NCBI GenBank assembly: GCA_028285595.1
Contig: JANQOW010000070.1
Location: 1-64,000, forward strand
Direction of reading: 5' to 3'
DNA from: Hyphomicrobiales bacterium
GTDB lineage: Bacteria; Pseudomonadota; Alphaproteobacteria; Rhizobiales; CAJQND01
DNA length: 64,000 nt
The translations under genes were made by a program, and so were the position numbers. How positions within the stretch are numbered: the stretch's first letter is position 1; every line of letters begins with the position of its first letter. Shown here in pieces: positions 19,086-27,277 of this stretch. The notes under the pieces were generated by a model. That model was not told the origin of the DNA. It did no database searches and saw only the letters and a list, made by a program, of their open reading frames with translations.

Positions 19086-19733
19086 ATGCAAAACCAACCT
19101 GTGCCCGCCGAACCAGCCGCCGACTGCAGGTTATGCCCTCGCCTGGCGGACTTTCTGGACGAACAACGGAACGCGCACCCCGATTGGCATAACGCGCCTG
19201 TCCCATCCTTCGGTCCTTCATCAGCGAGGCTTCTGGTTGTCGGTTTGGCGCCGGGTCTGCAGGGCGCAAATCGGACCGGTCGCCCCTTTACAGGCGACTG
19301 GGCCGGAGATCTGCTGTACGGCACGATTGACAAGTTTGGTTTTTCGCGTGGAACGTTCGACGCAAGGCCAGATGACGGCCTTGAGTTGGTGGACTGCATG
19401 ATCACCAATGCGGTCCGTTGTCTGCCGCCCCAGAACAAGCCCGTGGGTGCCGAAATCCGCACCTGTAATCAGCATCTGGTGCAGCGCATTTCGGAGCTGC
19501 CGAAGCTCAAAGTTATCCTGGCCCTCGGCCGCATTGCGCATGATGCAACCCTAATGGCGCTTGGCGCCAAGCGCAGCGCGCACACATTTGGGCATGGCGC
19601 TCGCCATGACATAAGCGATCTGACCTTGTTCGATAGCTATCATTGCTCGCGCTACAACACGAACACAGGCCGCCTCACTCCTGAAATGTTCGAGGCTGTG
19701 TTCACGCAGATCCGAGCTCTGCTTAAGCCCTAA
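19086..19733 (+). CDS. Uracil-DNA glycosylase, family 5 (UdgB-like), Fe-S type
   Basis: Removes uracil and other deaminated bases from DNA, starting base-excision repair. Family 5 features are motif GLAPGLQGANRTGRPFTGD near residues 55-73, where the usual family 4 acidic catalytic residue is absent, and the C-terminal YHCSRYNTNTGRLT motif. Cysteines at 14 and 17 (CRLC) plus two more in the middle (DCMITNAVRC, RTCNQ) fit a 4Fe-4S cluster. It has 215 residues. The ribosome-binding site is weak, consistent with coupling to the upstream NYN gene. Confidence 0.88.
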   Translation: MQNQPVPAEPAADCRLCPRLADFLDEQRNAHPDWHNAPVPSFGPSSARLLVVGLAPGLQGANRTGRPFTGDWAGDLLYGTIDKFGFSRGTFDARPDDGLELVDCMITNAVRCLPPQNKPVGAEIRTCNQHLVQRISELPKLKVILALGRIAHDATLMALGAKRSAHTFGHGARHDISDLTLFDSYHCSRYNTNTGRLTPEMFEAVFTQIRALLKP

Positions 19734-19763
19734 AGCCTTATCCGATCCGGCAATAAAAGCGTC

Positions 19764-19811
19764 TGTTCGATAAAACGAACAATTGTTCGTCGATCCAAGC
19801 GCTGATATAAG
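19764..19811 (+). promoter_or_regulatory. Promoter with overlapping palindromic operator upstream of metY
   Basis: A perfect 16-bp palindrome ACGAACAATTGTTCGT occupies 19775-19790. A second inverted pair, TGTTCG (19764-19769) and CGAACA (19776-19781), shares one arm with it, so three half-sites alternate in direction. A sigma-70-like promoter overlaps: TTGTTC at 19783-19788, a 17-base spacer, TATAAG at 19806-19811. The palindrome covers the -35 box, the layout of a repressor site. The binding protein is unknown; the core resembles the LexA box of Gram-positive bacteria, not the direct-repeat box of alphaproteobacteria. Confidence 0.6.
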
Positions 19812-19864
19812 CCTTGCGGGATTTGCCTTTGAACACAAACGACCATCACCCGGAGATTTTGCAC

Positions 19865-21154
19865 ATGGCTCTAGACGATACTCCCGGCTTTGACACACTC
19901 GCCATTCATGCAGGTGCGGCCCCCGACCCCACGACTGGAGCCCGCGCCACACCGATTTATCAGACCACATCTTTCGTGTTTGACGATGTGGATCATGCTG
20001 CCTCGCTCTTTGGTCTCCAGGCCTTCGGGAACATTTACACGCGGATCATGAACCCGACACAGGCTGTGCTTGAAGAAAAAGTGGCGGCCTTGGAAGGCGG
20101 CACGGCGGCCCTCGCCACCTCATCGGGGCACGCGGCCCAGCTCCTGGCGTTCCACACCATGATGGAACCGGGTGATGAATTCGTCGCTGTGCGTCAGCTC
20201 TATGGTGGTTCGATCAATCAGTTCAATCACTCCTTCAAGTCCTTTGATTGGAAGGTGAATTGGGCCGACGCGGATGACATGTCGAGCATTGAAAAGGCCA
20301 TTACCGCCAAGACAAAAGCTATCTTCTGCGAGTCGATTGCCAATCCCGGCGGTTTGGTCACCGATCTTGAGGCGATCTCGCAGATCGCCCGCCGCGCCGG
20401 CGTTCCCCTGGTGGTGGATAACACGCTGGCCACACCTTACCTTTGCCGTCCGATTGAACATGGGGCAGACCTGGTCATCCATTCGCTGACCAAGTTCATG
20501 GGCGGCCATGGTAATTCCATGGGGGGCATGATCGTGGATGCCGGGACATTCAATTGGTCACGCGAAGGCCGCTACCCCAAGCTGTCGGACCCGTGTGAGA
20601 GCTATAACGGCATGCGTCTGCACGAGACCTTCGGCAACATCGCTTTTGCCATTGCCTGCCGGGTTTTAGGCTTGAGGGACTTGGGGATGTGCATCTCACC
20701 CTTCAATGCCTTCATGATCCTCACCGGCGCAGAGACCTTGAGCCTTCGCATGCAACGCCACTGCGACAATGCCAAGCAGGTGGCCGAATGGCTGTCCACC
20801 CGCAAAGAGGTGTCGTGGATCAGCTATGCGGGCCTGCCCGGAGACAGACACCACAATCTGGCACAAAAATATTGCCCGAACGGTGCCGGTGCGGTGTTCA
20901 CCTTTGGCCTTAAGGGCGGCTATGAAGCCGGTGTCAAACTGGTGTCCAGCGTCAACGTGCTGAGCCACTTGGCCAACATTGGCGACACGCGCTCGCTGAT
21001 CATCCACCCCTCCTCCACAACCCATAAGCAGCTCTCTGAGCAGCAGCAAACCTCTGCCGGGGCTGGACCGGATGTCATCCGGCTCTCGATTGGCCTGGAA
21101 GATCCAAAGGACATCATCGCTGATCTGGAACAAGGTATGAAAGCGGCAGCTTAA
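19865..21154 (+). CDS. metY: O-acetylhomoserine aminocarboxypropyltransferase (sulfhydrylase)
   Basis: PLP enzyme that makes homocysteine (or methionine) from O-acetylhomoserine and sulfide (or methanethiol). The 429-residue protein has the Cys/Met metabolism fold: [27 protein letters not shown], the [10 protein letters not shown] phosphate-binding segment and the PLP Lys in [13 protein letters not shown]. Length and [13 protein letters not shown] favour MetY over the shorter MetZ. ATG 19865 follows GGAG at nine bases. It stands alone between a candidate operator and a bidirectional terminator. Confidence 0.93.
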   Translation: MALDDTPGFDTLAIHAGAAPDPTTGARATPIYQTTSFVFDDVDHAASLFGLQAFGNIYTRIMNPTQAVLEEKVAALEGGTAALATSSGHAAQLLAFHTMMEPGDEFVAVRQLYGGSINQFNHSFKSFDWKVNWADADDMSSIEKAITAKTKAIFCESIANPGGLVTDLEAISQIARRAGVPLVVDNTLATPYLCRPIEHGADLVIHSLTKFMGGHGNSMGGMIVDAGTFNWSREGRYPKLSDPCESYNGMRLHETFGNIAFAIACRVLGLRDLGMCISPFNAFMILTGAETLSLRMQRHCDNAKQVAEWLSTRKEVSWISYAGLPGDRHHNLAQKYCPNGAGAVFTFGLKGGYEAGVKLVSSVNVLSHLANIGDTRSLIIHPSSTTHKQLSEQQQTSAGAGPDVIRLSIGLEDPKDIIADLEQGMKAAA

Positions 21155-21174
21155 TTCGCCGGCACTCTGACACT

Positions 21175-21204
21175 AAAGCCCCGGTCTTCGCGCCGGGGCT
21201 TTTA
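21175..21204. terminator. Bidirectional terminator between metY and ctaA
   Basis: Stem AAGCCCCGG/CCGGGGCTT (21176-21184 with 21193-21201), eight-base loop, T-run on the plus strand and a shorter T-run on the minus strand. The ctaA stop codon overlaps its right edge, so it serves both convergent genes. Confidence 0.8.
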
Positions 21205-22254
21205 CTTTGTGCGGACCAGATGGAGGTGCCACAGGGCCACGCCAAGCAGCACAATGGCGCCCGCCTGGTGCAATAGGCCCAGACTGATGGGGACGCGTGC
21301 CAGCAAAGTCCATATTCCAAGGCCGACCTGCAGGAACATGACAAACCCCAAAAGTCCCGCGCTTAGCTGCACCGCGCCTTCCGGAGCCGTCCGAAAGGCA
21401 CGTGCGATGTGCCAGAGCGCGGCCACAACCACCACGTAGGCGAACGTCCGGTGCACGAACTGTACGGTCAAAGCGCTCTCAAAGAAGTTGCGCCATGCAG
21501 GTTCCATGGCGAGCAGACCGGAGGGCACAAACGCTCCATCCATCTTCGGCCAAGTGTTGTAGCCCTGTCCGGCGTCCAGCCCCGCAACGAATGCGCCCAG
21601 CACAATCTGCACGTAAATCAATACGCAAACGATCAACGCGCCTTGTGCGCTGGCGGGGGCTACGTCAGAACCCTTGTGTGGCATCACATTGAACGCCGTC
21701 CACAAGAGATATGCAAAAATGGCCACCGCAAGCGCCAGATGGGCCGCCAGACGATATTGGCTCACATCCACCCGGTCAACCAACCCGGAGGACACCATGT
21801 ACCATCCCAGTGCGCCTTGAAGTCCACCGAGAACGAAGAGGCATAACAGGTGGGGAATCAGACGTTTCTCAAGACGTTTGGTTATAAGCAACCAAACAAA
21901 CGGCACAAAGAACGCCAAGCCGATGAAGCGTCCCAAGAACCGGTGTCCCCACTCCCACCAGTAGATAAACTTGAAGGCCTCAAGGCTCATCCCCTTGTTC
22001 ACCAGCTGGTACTCAGGGATCTGACGATACTTCTCGAACGCAACCAACCAGTCCGCTTCGTTCAAGGGTGGGATGGCTCCAAGCAGAGGCAACCACTCCG
22101 TGATGGAGAGGCCGCTGTCGGTCAGCCGTGTGGCACCGCCCACCACAACAATCGCAAACACCAAAAAGGCGATGCTGAAGAGCCAGGCACGCACAATCGG
22201 CCGAGCCGCAATGGCTCGCTCGGAAGCTGCTATCGGTAGGGCATCAACGCTCAT
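21202..22254 (-). CDS. ctaA: Haem A synthase
   Basis: Oxidises the C8 methyl of haem O to a formyl group, giving haem A for cytochrome c oxidase. The protein has eight predicted membrane helices in two halves. Haem-ligand His residues are seen in WWEWGHRFLGRFIG, AAHLALA, FVHRTFAYV and LLHQAGA, and the alphaproteobacterial type motif VVGGATRLTDSGLSITEW is near the start. I use ATG 22254, preceded by AGGTGA; GTG 22263 is in frame. No cta or cox genes are adjacent here. Confidence 0.94.
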   Translation of the reverse strand: MSVDALPIAASERAIAARPIVRAWLFSIAFLVFAIVVVGGATRLTDSGLSITEWLPLLGAIPPLNEADWLVAFEKYRQIPEYQLVNKGMSLEAFKFIYWWEWGHRFLGRFIGLAFFVPFVWLLITKRLEKRLIPHLLCLFVLGGLQGALGWYMVSSGLVDRVDVSQYRLAAHLALAVAIFAYLLWTAFNVMPHKGSDVAPASAQGALIVCVLIYVQIVLGAFVAGLDAGQGYNTWPKMDGAFVPSGLLAMEPAWRNFFESALTVQFVHRTFAYVVVVAALWHIARAFRTAPEGAVQLSAGLLGFVMFLQVGLGIWTLLARVPISLGLLHQAGAIVLLGVALWHLHLVRTK

Positions 22255-22384
22255 GAGCGTCACCTAAGCCTCAAGGACGCGTGCAACAATTGGCCAAAGC
22301 TTCGCGCGTCAGGCTGTCGCGGCCCTTGTTATGAGCCTTCAACCTGGATACCTGTGGCATCTGTATTCATATCGGAAACGTATT

Positions 22385-22594
22385 ATGGCTGCTCCTTCCG
22401 CTCGCAGGCTAGTCGGCTCTCTTGGCCTATTGATCTTCGTGATCATATACACCCTCGTCGCCATGTGGTTCGGGGCGACGGTTGTGAATGCACAAGGCAA
22501 ATGGATCCAGCTCATCTACTACGTGATCGCTGGCCTTGCCTGGGCGGTCCCTGCCTATGCGATCATTCTCTGGTCGTCCAAATCACGGAACTGA
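22385..22594 (+). CDS. DUF2842 family membrane protein
   Basis: A 69-residue inner-membrane protein with two helices (about 12-32 and 42-62) and the pattern WIQLIYYVIAGLAWAVPAYA typical of DUF2842. The function is unknown, and the family is restricted largely to alphaproteobacteria. ATG 22385 has GGAAA seven bases upstream; in-frame codons further upstream would add an unusual N-terminus. It is divergent from ctaA. Confidence 0.82.
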   Translation: MAAPSARRLVGSLGLLIFVIIYTLVAMWFGATVVNAQGKWIQLIYYVIAGLAWAVPAYAIILWSSKSRN

Positions 22595-22702
22595 TCGCTC
22601 TCACGCATGCGTCACTGCGACGTGAGTGAACTTGATTTCCTTCAGCTGCCCTGGGCACTCACACTGGTGAGGAAGGGTCACAGGCAGTACTGGAGCAATT
22701 AA

Positions 22703-23401
22703 ATGGCCCGTCTACCCAAAACGTGCGTGCTGCGCATTTGCTCGGCCGCTGGGCTCGTCGTGCTCATTCCTCTAACGGGTTTGGCTCAATCGACATTAGA
22801 ACCCGACGATTACCAGAGTGAGCGGAATCTTGTTCCCGGACCGGCCAAGCCGGCAGAGGATCCGCTTGGGCCGAGACGGCATTTTAGGGTCCCGAACCCG
22901 GCAAACATATCCGACCAGGATGCTCAGAAGGCCTATGAGGACGTCGTTCAGGGCATGGCTCGAGGCTATGCGGTGTCCGATGACCCTTCTGCAAAGACCT
23001 ACACACGCTGGAAACGCTACAACATGGCGCCCTACCTCAGCGCCGGGCATGGTCGGCGTTTCCTCAATACCTACGGCAACGCCATTGCCAAGAACTACGG
23101 GAAGTATGAGGCCGCTGGCCGGTTTCCGGTCGGATCAATTCTCGCCAAGGACAGCATTGCAATCACCGAGGACGGCAAGGTCAACCCTGGCCCGCTCTTC
23201 TTGATGGAAAAGATGGCCGAAGGTTTTAACCACGTGAGCGGAGATTGGAAATATTCCATGATCATGCCCGATGGCAGCGTTTTCGGCGTGACCAATGGCA
23301 CCAGTTCACAGAAGGTGGAGTTCTGCATCGCCTGCCATTTGGCGGCAGAGAAGACCGATCATCTCCACTTTCTGCCCAAGAGGCTTCGAGTTACCGAGTG
23401 A
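22703..23401 (+). CDS. Exported cytochrome P460-like c-type haem protein
   Basis: A 232-residue protein with a signal peptide (about residues 1-29) and one haem c motif, CIACH, at residues 208-212 near the C-terminus. The body has the P460-domain pattern: YTRWKRYNMAPYLSAGHG, RFLNTYGNAIAKNYGKYEAAG, FPVGSILAKDS, GPLFLMEKMAEGF and GDWKYSMIMPDGSV. Characterised P460 proteins oxidise hydroxylamine or detoxify NO with a Lys-crosslinked haem. Whether this one has the crosslink cannot be seen. GGAG lies seven bases before the ATG. No cytochrome partner gene is adjacent. Confidence 0.8.
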   Translation: MARLPKTCVLRICSAAGLVVLIPLTGLAQSTLEPDDYQSERNLVPGPAKPAEDPLGPRRHFRVPNPANISDQDAQKAYEDVVQGMARGYAVSDDPSAKTYTRWKRYNMAPYLSAGHGRRFLNTYGNAIAKNYGKYEAAGRFPVGSILAKDSIAITEDGKVNPGPLFLMEKMAEGFNHVSGDWKYSMIMPDGSVFGVTNGTSSQKVEFCIACHLAAEKTDHLHFLPKRLRVTE

Positions 23402-23413
23402 GCCCCGATCAGC

Positions 23414-23701
23414 TTAAGCGGTGGGAAGGATGTCGAACTCGTCGGAGAAGCGTCCACAGCCCTCTTTCAGAATGTCGACTTTGTCCACCTTGGCAAGCTG
23501 CGGGCCTTCCTGACAGCGCGAGATCATTTCATCCACGCTGACGTCCGGCCCTGCGAACATCGCTTCGACGGATCCATCACACCGATTACGCACCCAGCCG
23601 GCAAGGCCTAGCATTTGTGCGTTCTTCTCGGTCCAGTCTCGGTACGCGCATCCTTGAACATGGCCAAAAATGCGAACTTGAACAGATTTACTCTTCATCA
23701 T
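23414..23701 (-). CDS. acyP: Acylphosphatase
   Basis: A 95-residue enzyme that hydrolyses carboxyl-phosphate bonds such as those of acetyl phosphate and carbamoyl phosphate. The ferredoxin-like fold signature is intact: VRIFGHVQGCAYRDWTE with catalytic Arg21, and GWVRNRCDGSVEAMFAG with catalytic Asn39. Tandem ATGs at 23701 and 23698 and a GTG at 23710 leave the start open by a few residues. It is convergent with the P460-like gene. The 183 bases to pccA hold no element I recognise. Confidence 0.9.
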   Translation of the reverse strand: MMKSKSVQVRIFGHVQGCAYRDWTEKNAQMLGLAGWVRNRCDGSVEAMFAGPDVSVDEMISRCQEGPQLAKVDKVDILKEGCGRFSDEFDILPTA

Positions 23702-23884
23702 GCCTGTCACGGTCCCTTAATCCCTTCATGACTGGCGTTTTGCACATATGTGACGCGGTTTAACCCCATCACAGTTCATCGTTCTGCAAACCCGATCGCC
23801 CAAATTGGGTCTAAGCATCATCCTCATCTAATCAGAGATTTGGATCAAACAAGTATTTTCAGCATATTTAAGGTTAACCGATGA

Positions 23885-25921
23885 TTATTCGAATTCCATG
23901 ATGGTTTCATCAACAGCGAGAATATCGCCAGGATTGGCCTTGATCGCCGAAACCTTGCCGTCCCGCTCCGCTTTCAGGACATTCTCCATTTTCATGGCTT
24001 CGACCACGCAGAGGGTTTGGCCGGCTTTAACGTCATCGCCCTCCGAAACCGCAATCGACACCACCAGGCCTGGCATGGGACATAGCAGCAGTTTGGATGT
24101 GTCTGGCGGGACCTTTATCGGCATCAGTCGGGCGAGCTCAGCTTCCCGTTCGGTGTAGACCCGGGCGCTTTGTTGGACCCCGCGCCAAGACAGGTCCATT
24201 CCGTTCATAACCGGGCTGACCTGAACGGAAATTGGCTGGCCATCTATCGATCCGCGCCAGACGGGCTTTCCTGGAACCCAATCGCAGTGCACCAAGTTGA
24301 CATTTTCAGGGTTCGGCTCGCCGCCTTCTTCAAACAAGGTCACCTCAAACCGATCATCGCGGTTTCCAGCCACATGGGCCGCCTGCCACACCTCGTCCCC
24401 CAGTCTAACTACTCTGCGGTCGGCAAACGTGACGGCCCGCCCGCCCATCTGTCCTGAGATGGATCGTTTGCGTGAGTTCATAACGTGGTCAATGGCCACC
24501 GCGACGGTGGAGAGAACGGATTTGGCCTCATCGCCCATGTCCACGCCGGAGAACCCGTCCGGATATTCCTCAGCAATGAAGCCAGTGGTGAGCTCACCAC
24601 TCTTCCAGCGCGGATGTTCCATCAGCGCGCTCAGGAAGGGAATATTATGCTGGATACCTTCAATGTAGAACGCATCGAGAGCGTCAGCCATGTGGGTCGT
24701 TGCCGTGGCGCGATCGGCGGCGTGGGTGCATAGCTTGGCGATCATCGGATCGTAAAAGACCGAGATCTCGCCGCCTTCGTAAACACCGGTATCATTCCGC
24801 ACCGTGCGGCCGGCATCATCGGTGCCTTCTGCCGGCGGCTGATAGCGCGCGAGCCGGCCCGTTGAGGGCAAGAAACCGCGAAAGGGATCTTCTGCATAGA
24901 TCCGGCTCTCAATTGCCCAGCCGGTAAGTGTGATGTCCTCTTGGCGCAGGGACACCTTTTCGCCAGCGGCCACCCGGATCATCTGTTCAACCAGATCAAT
25001 TCCTGTGATCAGCTCAGTCACCGGATGCTCAACTTGCAGTCTGGTGTTCATCTCCAGGAAGTAGAAGTTGCGGTCTTTATCGACGATAAACTCCACCGTT
25101 CCGGCACTCTCATAATCCACGGCGCTGGCAAGCGCCACGGCCTGCTCGCCCATGGCCTTGCGGGTCTTCTCGTCCAGAAACGGACTGGGAGCCTCTTCAA
25201 TGACTTTCTGATTGCGCCGCTGGATCGAACATTCCCGTTCGCCCAGGTAAAGTGTGGTGCCGTGCTTGTCGGCCAGCACTTGTATCTCGATATGACGCGG
25301 GTTCTCGATGAACTTCTCAACAAACACCCGGTCATCACCAAAGCTCGACTTGGCCTCAGACACCGAAGAAGCGAAGCCCTCTTCCACCTCCTCTCGCGAA
25401 TAGGCGATCCGCATGCCTTTACCGCCGCCGCCCGCAGAGGCCTTGATCATCACCGGATAGCCGATGTCATCGGCAATTTTCACCGCCTCGGCCGCATCAT
25501 TGATCACGCCCAAATACCCCGGGACTGTGGACACCTTGGCATCGTCGGCAAACTTCTTGGACTCAATCTTGTCCCCCATCACCTCAATGGCTTTGACATT
25601 GGGTCCGATGAAGGCAATCTTTTCCTCCGCGAGGCGGCGGGCGAACTCTGCGTTTTCTGACAAAAAGCCGTACCCAGGATGCACCGCTTCGGCACCGGTT
25701 TGCTTGCACGCATCCAGGATCTTATCGATCACCAGATAGGATTGGATTGCTGGAGCTGGCCCAATGTGAACCGCCTCATCGGCTTCACGCACATGCAGCG
25801 CTCGCGCGTCGGCATCAGAATAAACAGCTACAGTTTTGATGCCCATTGCTCGGGCAGTTTTGATGACCCTGCAGGCGATTTCGCCGCGGTTGGCAATCAG
25901 AATTTTGTTGAAAACAGGCAC
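23885..25921 (-). CDS. pccA: Propionyl-CoA carboxylase, biotin-containing alpha subunit
   Basis: Carboxylates its own biotin with bicarbonate and ATP; the beta subunit then passes the carboxyl group to propionyl-CoA to form methylmalonyl-CoA. Domain order: biotin carboxylase (about 1-450; FNKILIANRGEIACRVIKT, ASAGGGGKGMRIA, FLEMNTRLQVEHPVTE), a BT linker domain, then a biotinyl domain with EAMKM (Lys644). GTG 25921 is preferred because GGTGGGG precedes it and 678 residues matches the family. pccB is encoded 2.5 kb away on the same strand with two unrelated genes between. Confidence 0.94.
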   Translation of the reverse strand: MPVFNKILIANRGEIACRVIKTARAMGIKTVAVYSDADARALHVREADEAVHIGPAPAIQSYLVIDKILDACKQTGAEAVHPGYGFLSENAEFARRLAEEKIAFIGPNVKAIEVMGDKIESKKFADDAKVSTVPGYLGVINDAAEAVKIADDIGYPVMIKASAGGGGKGMRIAYSREEVEEGFASSVSEAKSSFGDDRVFVEKFIENPRHIEIQVLADKHGTTLYLGERECSIQRRNQKVIEEAPSPFLDEKTRKAMGEQAVALASAVDYESAGTVEFIVDKDRNFYFLEMNTRLQVEHPVTELITGIDLVEQMIRVAAGEKVSLRQEDITLTGWAIESRIYAEDPFRGFLPSTGRLARYQPPAEGTDDAGRTVRNDTGVYEGGEISVFYDPMIAKLCTHAADRATATTHMADALDAFYIEGIQHNIPFLSALMEHPRWKSGELTTGFIAEEYPDGFSGVDMGDEAKSVLSTVAVAIDHVMNSRKRSISGQMGGRAVTFADRRVVRLGDEVWQAAHVAGNRDDRFEVTLFEEGGEPNPENVNLVHCDWVPGKPVWRGSIDGQPISVQVSPVMNGMDLSWRGVQQSARVYTEREAELARLMPIKVPPDTSKLLLCPMPGLVVSIAVSEGDDVKAGQTLCVVEAMKMENVLKAERDGKVSAIKANPGDILAVDETIMEFE

Positions 25922-26040
25922 GCTCGCCCCACCTTTATGAACATAAACAGCACGGATCAATATTGCGCGCCTTTTAGACCCGTAGCAAGGCGGGGTAAAC
26001 TGGTCAAAAGGTGAATAGTATCCAGCCGAGGAACATAGCG

Positions 26041-27261
26041 ATGAGTTCGACCATTGAACGGGGGCCCACCTCCTTAATCCTGGTGGACAAAGCAGCCCGT
26101 TGGCTTTTGGAGCAGGCACTGTTCGACGCGGACATTTCCGCCATGCTCAGCGGGTGTTACGAACGCCTTACGGCTGCCGGCATACCGATCTCCCGGGCTC
26201 ACCTCGTGCTCTCCATTCTGCATCCCCTTTACAGCTCCATCGGCATCACCTGGCGTCCCGGTGATGGAACCAGCGTGGAAGGATATCAGCACTTTTTGGG
26301 CGATGAGATTCCCGAGGCGTTCCGCCGGAGCCCCTACTATCTGTTGCGAAACCAGAACGTAGAGTTCATCCGGCGGCGCATTGAAGGGCCGGATGTGGGC
26401 AAAGAGTTTCCGATTTTGAATGAACTGCGCGAGCAAGGGAACACGGACTACTTGGCCTTTGGGCTGGCCTTCAACACGGCAGGCGGTAAGGGCGTTTTGG
26501 GATCCTGGTCCACGGACCGCCCGGGCGGGTTCACCGACAGCGAGATCGCCGCTTTGCTGAATTTGAACGACACACTTGCCGTGGCCTGTAAAATGGCCGT
26601 CCAGCGGGAAGTGGCCAACAATGTGGTGACCACCTACCTTGGCCCGGACGCTGGTCATCGGGTGTTGAACGGCAATATCAAGCGCGGTGATGGAGAAACG
26701 ACCCGAGCCGCCATAATCTACGGTGATCTGCGCGGTTCAACAGCCATGGCAGATCAAGAAGGCCGTCAGGCCTACATCAATGCGCTGAATGACTTCTTTG
26801 ACGCAACCGGAGGCGCAATCGCGGACCAGGGCGGGGAAGTTTTGAGCTTCATCGGCGATGCCTTTTTGGCCGTTTATCCCTGCGGGCGCAACCGCAAGGA
26901 GAGTGTGGTGGCAACTCAATCCGCCCTAGTATCGGCGCGAGATGCCGTTAACCGCATGGAAGCGATCAACGCGGACCGGAAAAGCTCCAACCTCTCCGCG
27001 TTAGGATACGGCATGTCGCTGCACATCGGTAATGTGATGTTTGGCAATGTCGGGATGGCCGACCGCTTGGCGTACTCCGTGTTCGGCTCAACTGTGAATG
27101 AAGCCGCGCGCCTGGAAGGTCTCACCAGCAAGTATCAACAAAGAGTGGTCGGCAGCGCCAATTTCAAGGATTATGCCGGTGGGGACTGGCTGGAGCTTGG
27201 CCGAGAGGAGCTTAAGGGCGTAGCTCAGCCCATGGCCATCTACGCGCCTACGCTCCACTGA
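26041..27261 (+). CDS. Class III adenylate/guanylate cyclase-domain protein
   Basis: A 406-residue soluble protein with an N-terminal region of about 200 residues that I cannot assign to a named sensor domain, and a C-terminal class III cyclase domain (about 220-400). Metal-binding Asp229 (IYGDLRGST) and Asp273 (FIGDAFLAVYP) are present, as are the transition-state residues in VNEAARLE. The Lys usual in the FKFxGD motif is Ser269, so nucleotide preference is open. GAGGA lies eight bases before ATG 26041. It is divergent from pccA. Cyclic nucleotide production is expected but unproven. Confidence 0.82.
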   Translation: MSSTIERGPTSLILVDKAARWLLEQALFDADISAMLSGCYERLTAAGIPISRAHLVLSILHPLYSSIGITWRPGDGTSVEGYQHFLGDEIPEAFRRSPYYLLRNQNVEFIRRRIEGPDVGKEFPILNELREQGNTDYLAFGLAFNTAGGKGVLGSWSTDRPGGFTDSEIAALLNLNDTLAVACKMAVQREVANNVVTTYLGPDAGHRVLNGNIKRGDGETTRAAIIYGDLRGSTAMADQEGRQAYINALNDFFDATGGAIADQGGEVLSFIGDAFLAVYPCGRNRKESVVATQSALVSARDAVNRMEAINADRKSSNLSALGYGMSLHIGNVMFGNVGMADRLAYSVFGSTVNEAARLEGLTSKYQQRVVGSANFKDYAGGDWLELGREELKGVAQPMAIYAPTLH

Positions 27262-27277
27262 TTGAGTTGGTTCGGCG

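Noticed and set aside
19800..19850. SAM-II-like riboswitch before metY
   Set aside because: GCTGATATAAGCCTTGC recalls part of SAM-II leaders, but the P1 arms do not pair well, the GCTAAAG end is missing, and TATAAG there makes a better -10 box, so the stretch would not be transcribed.
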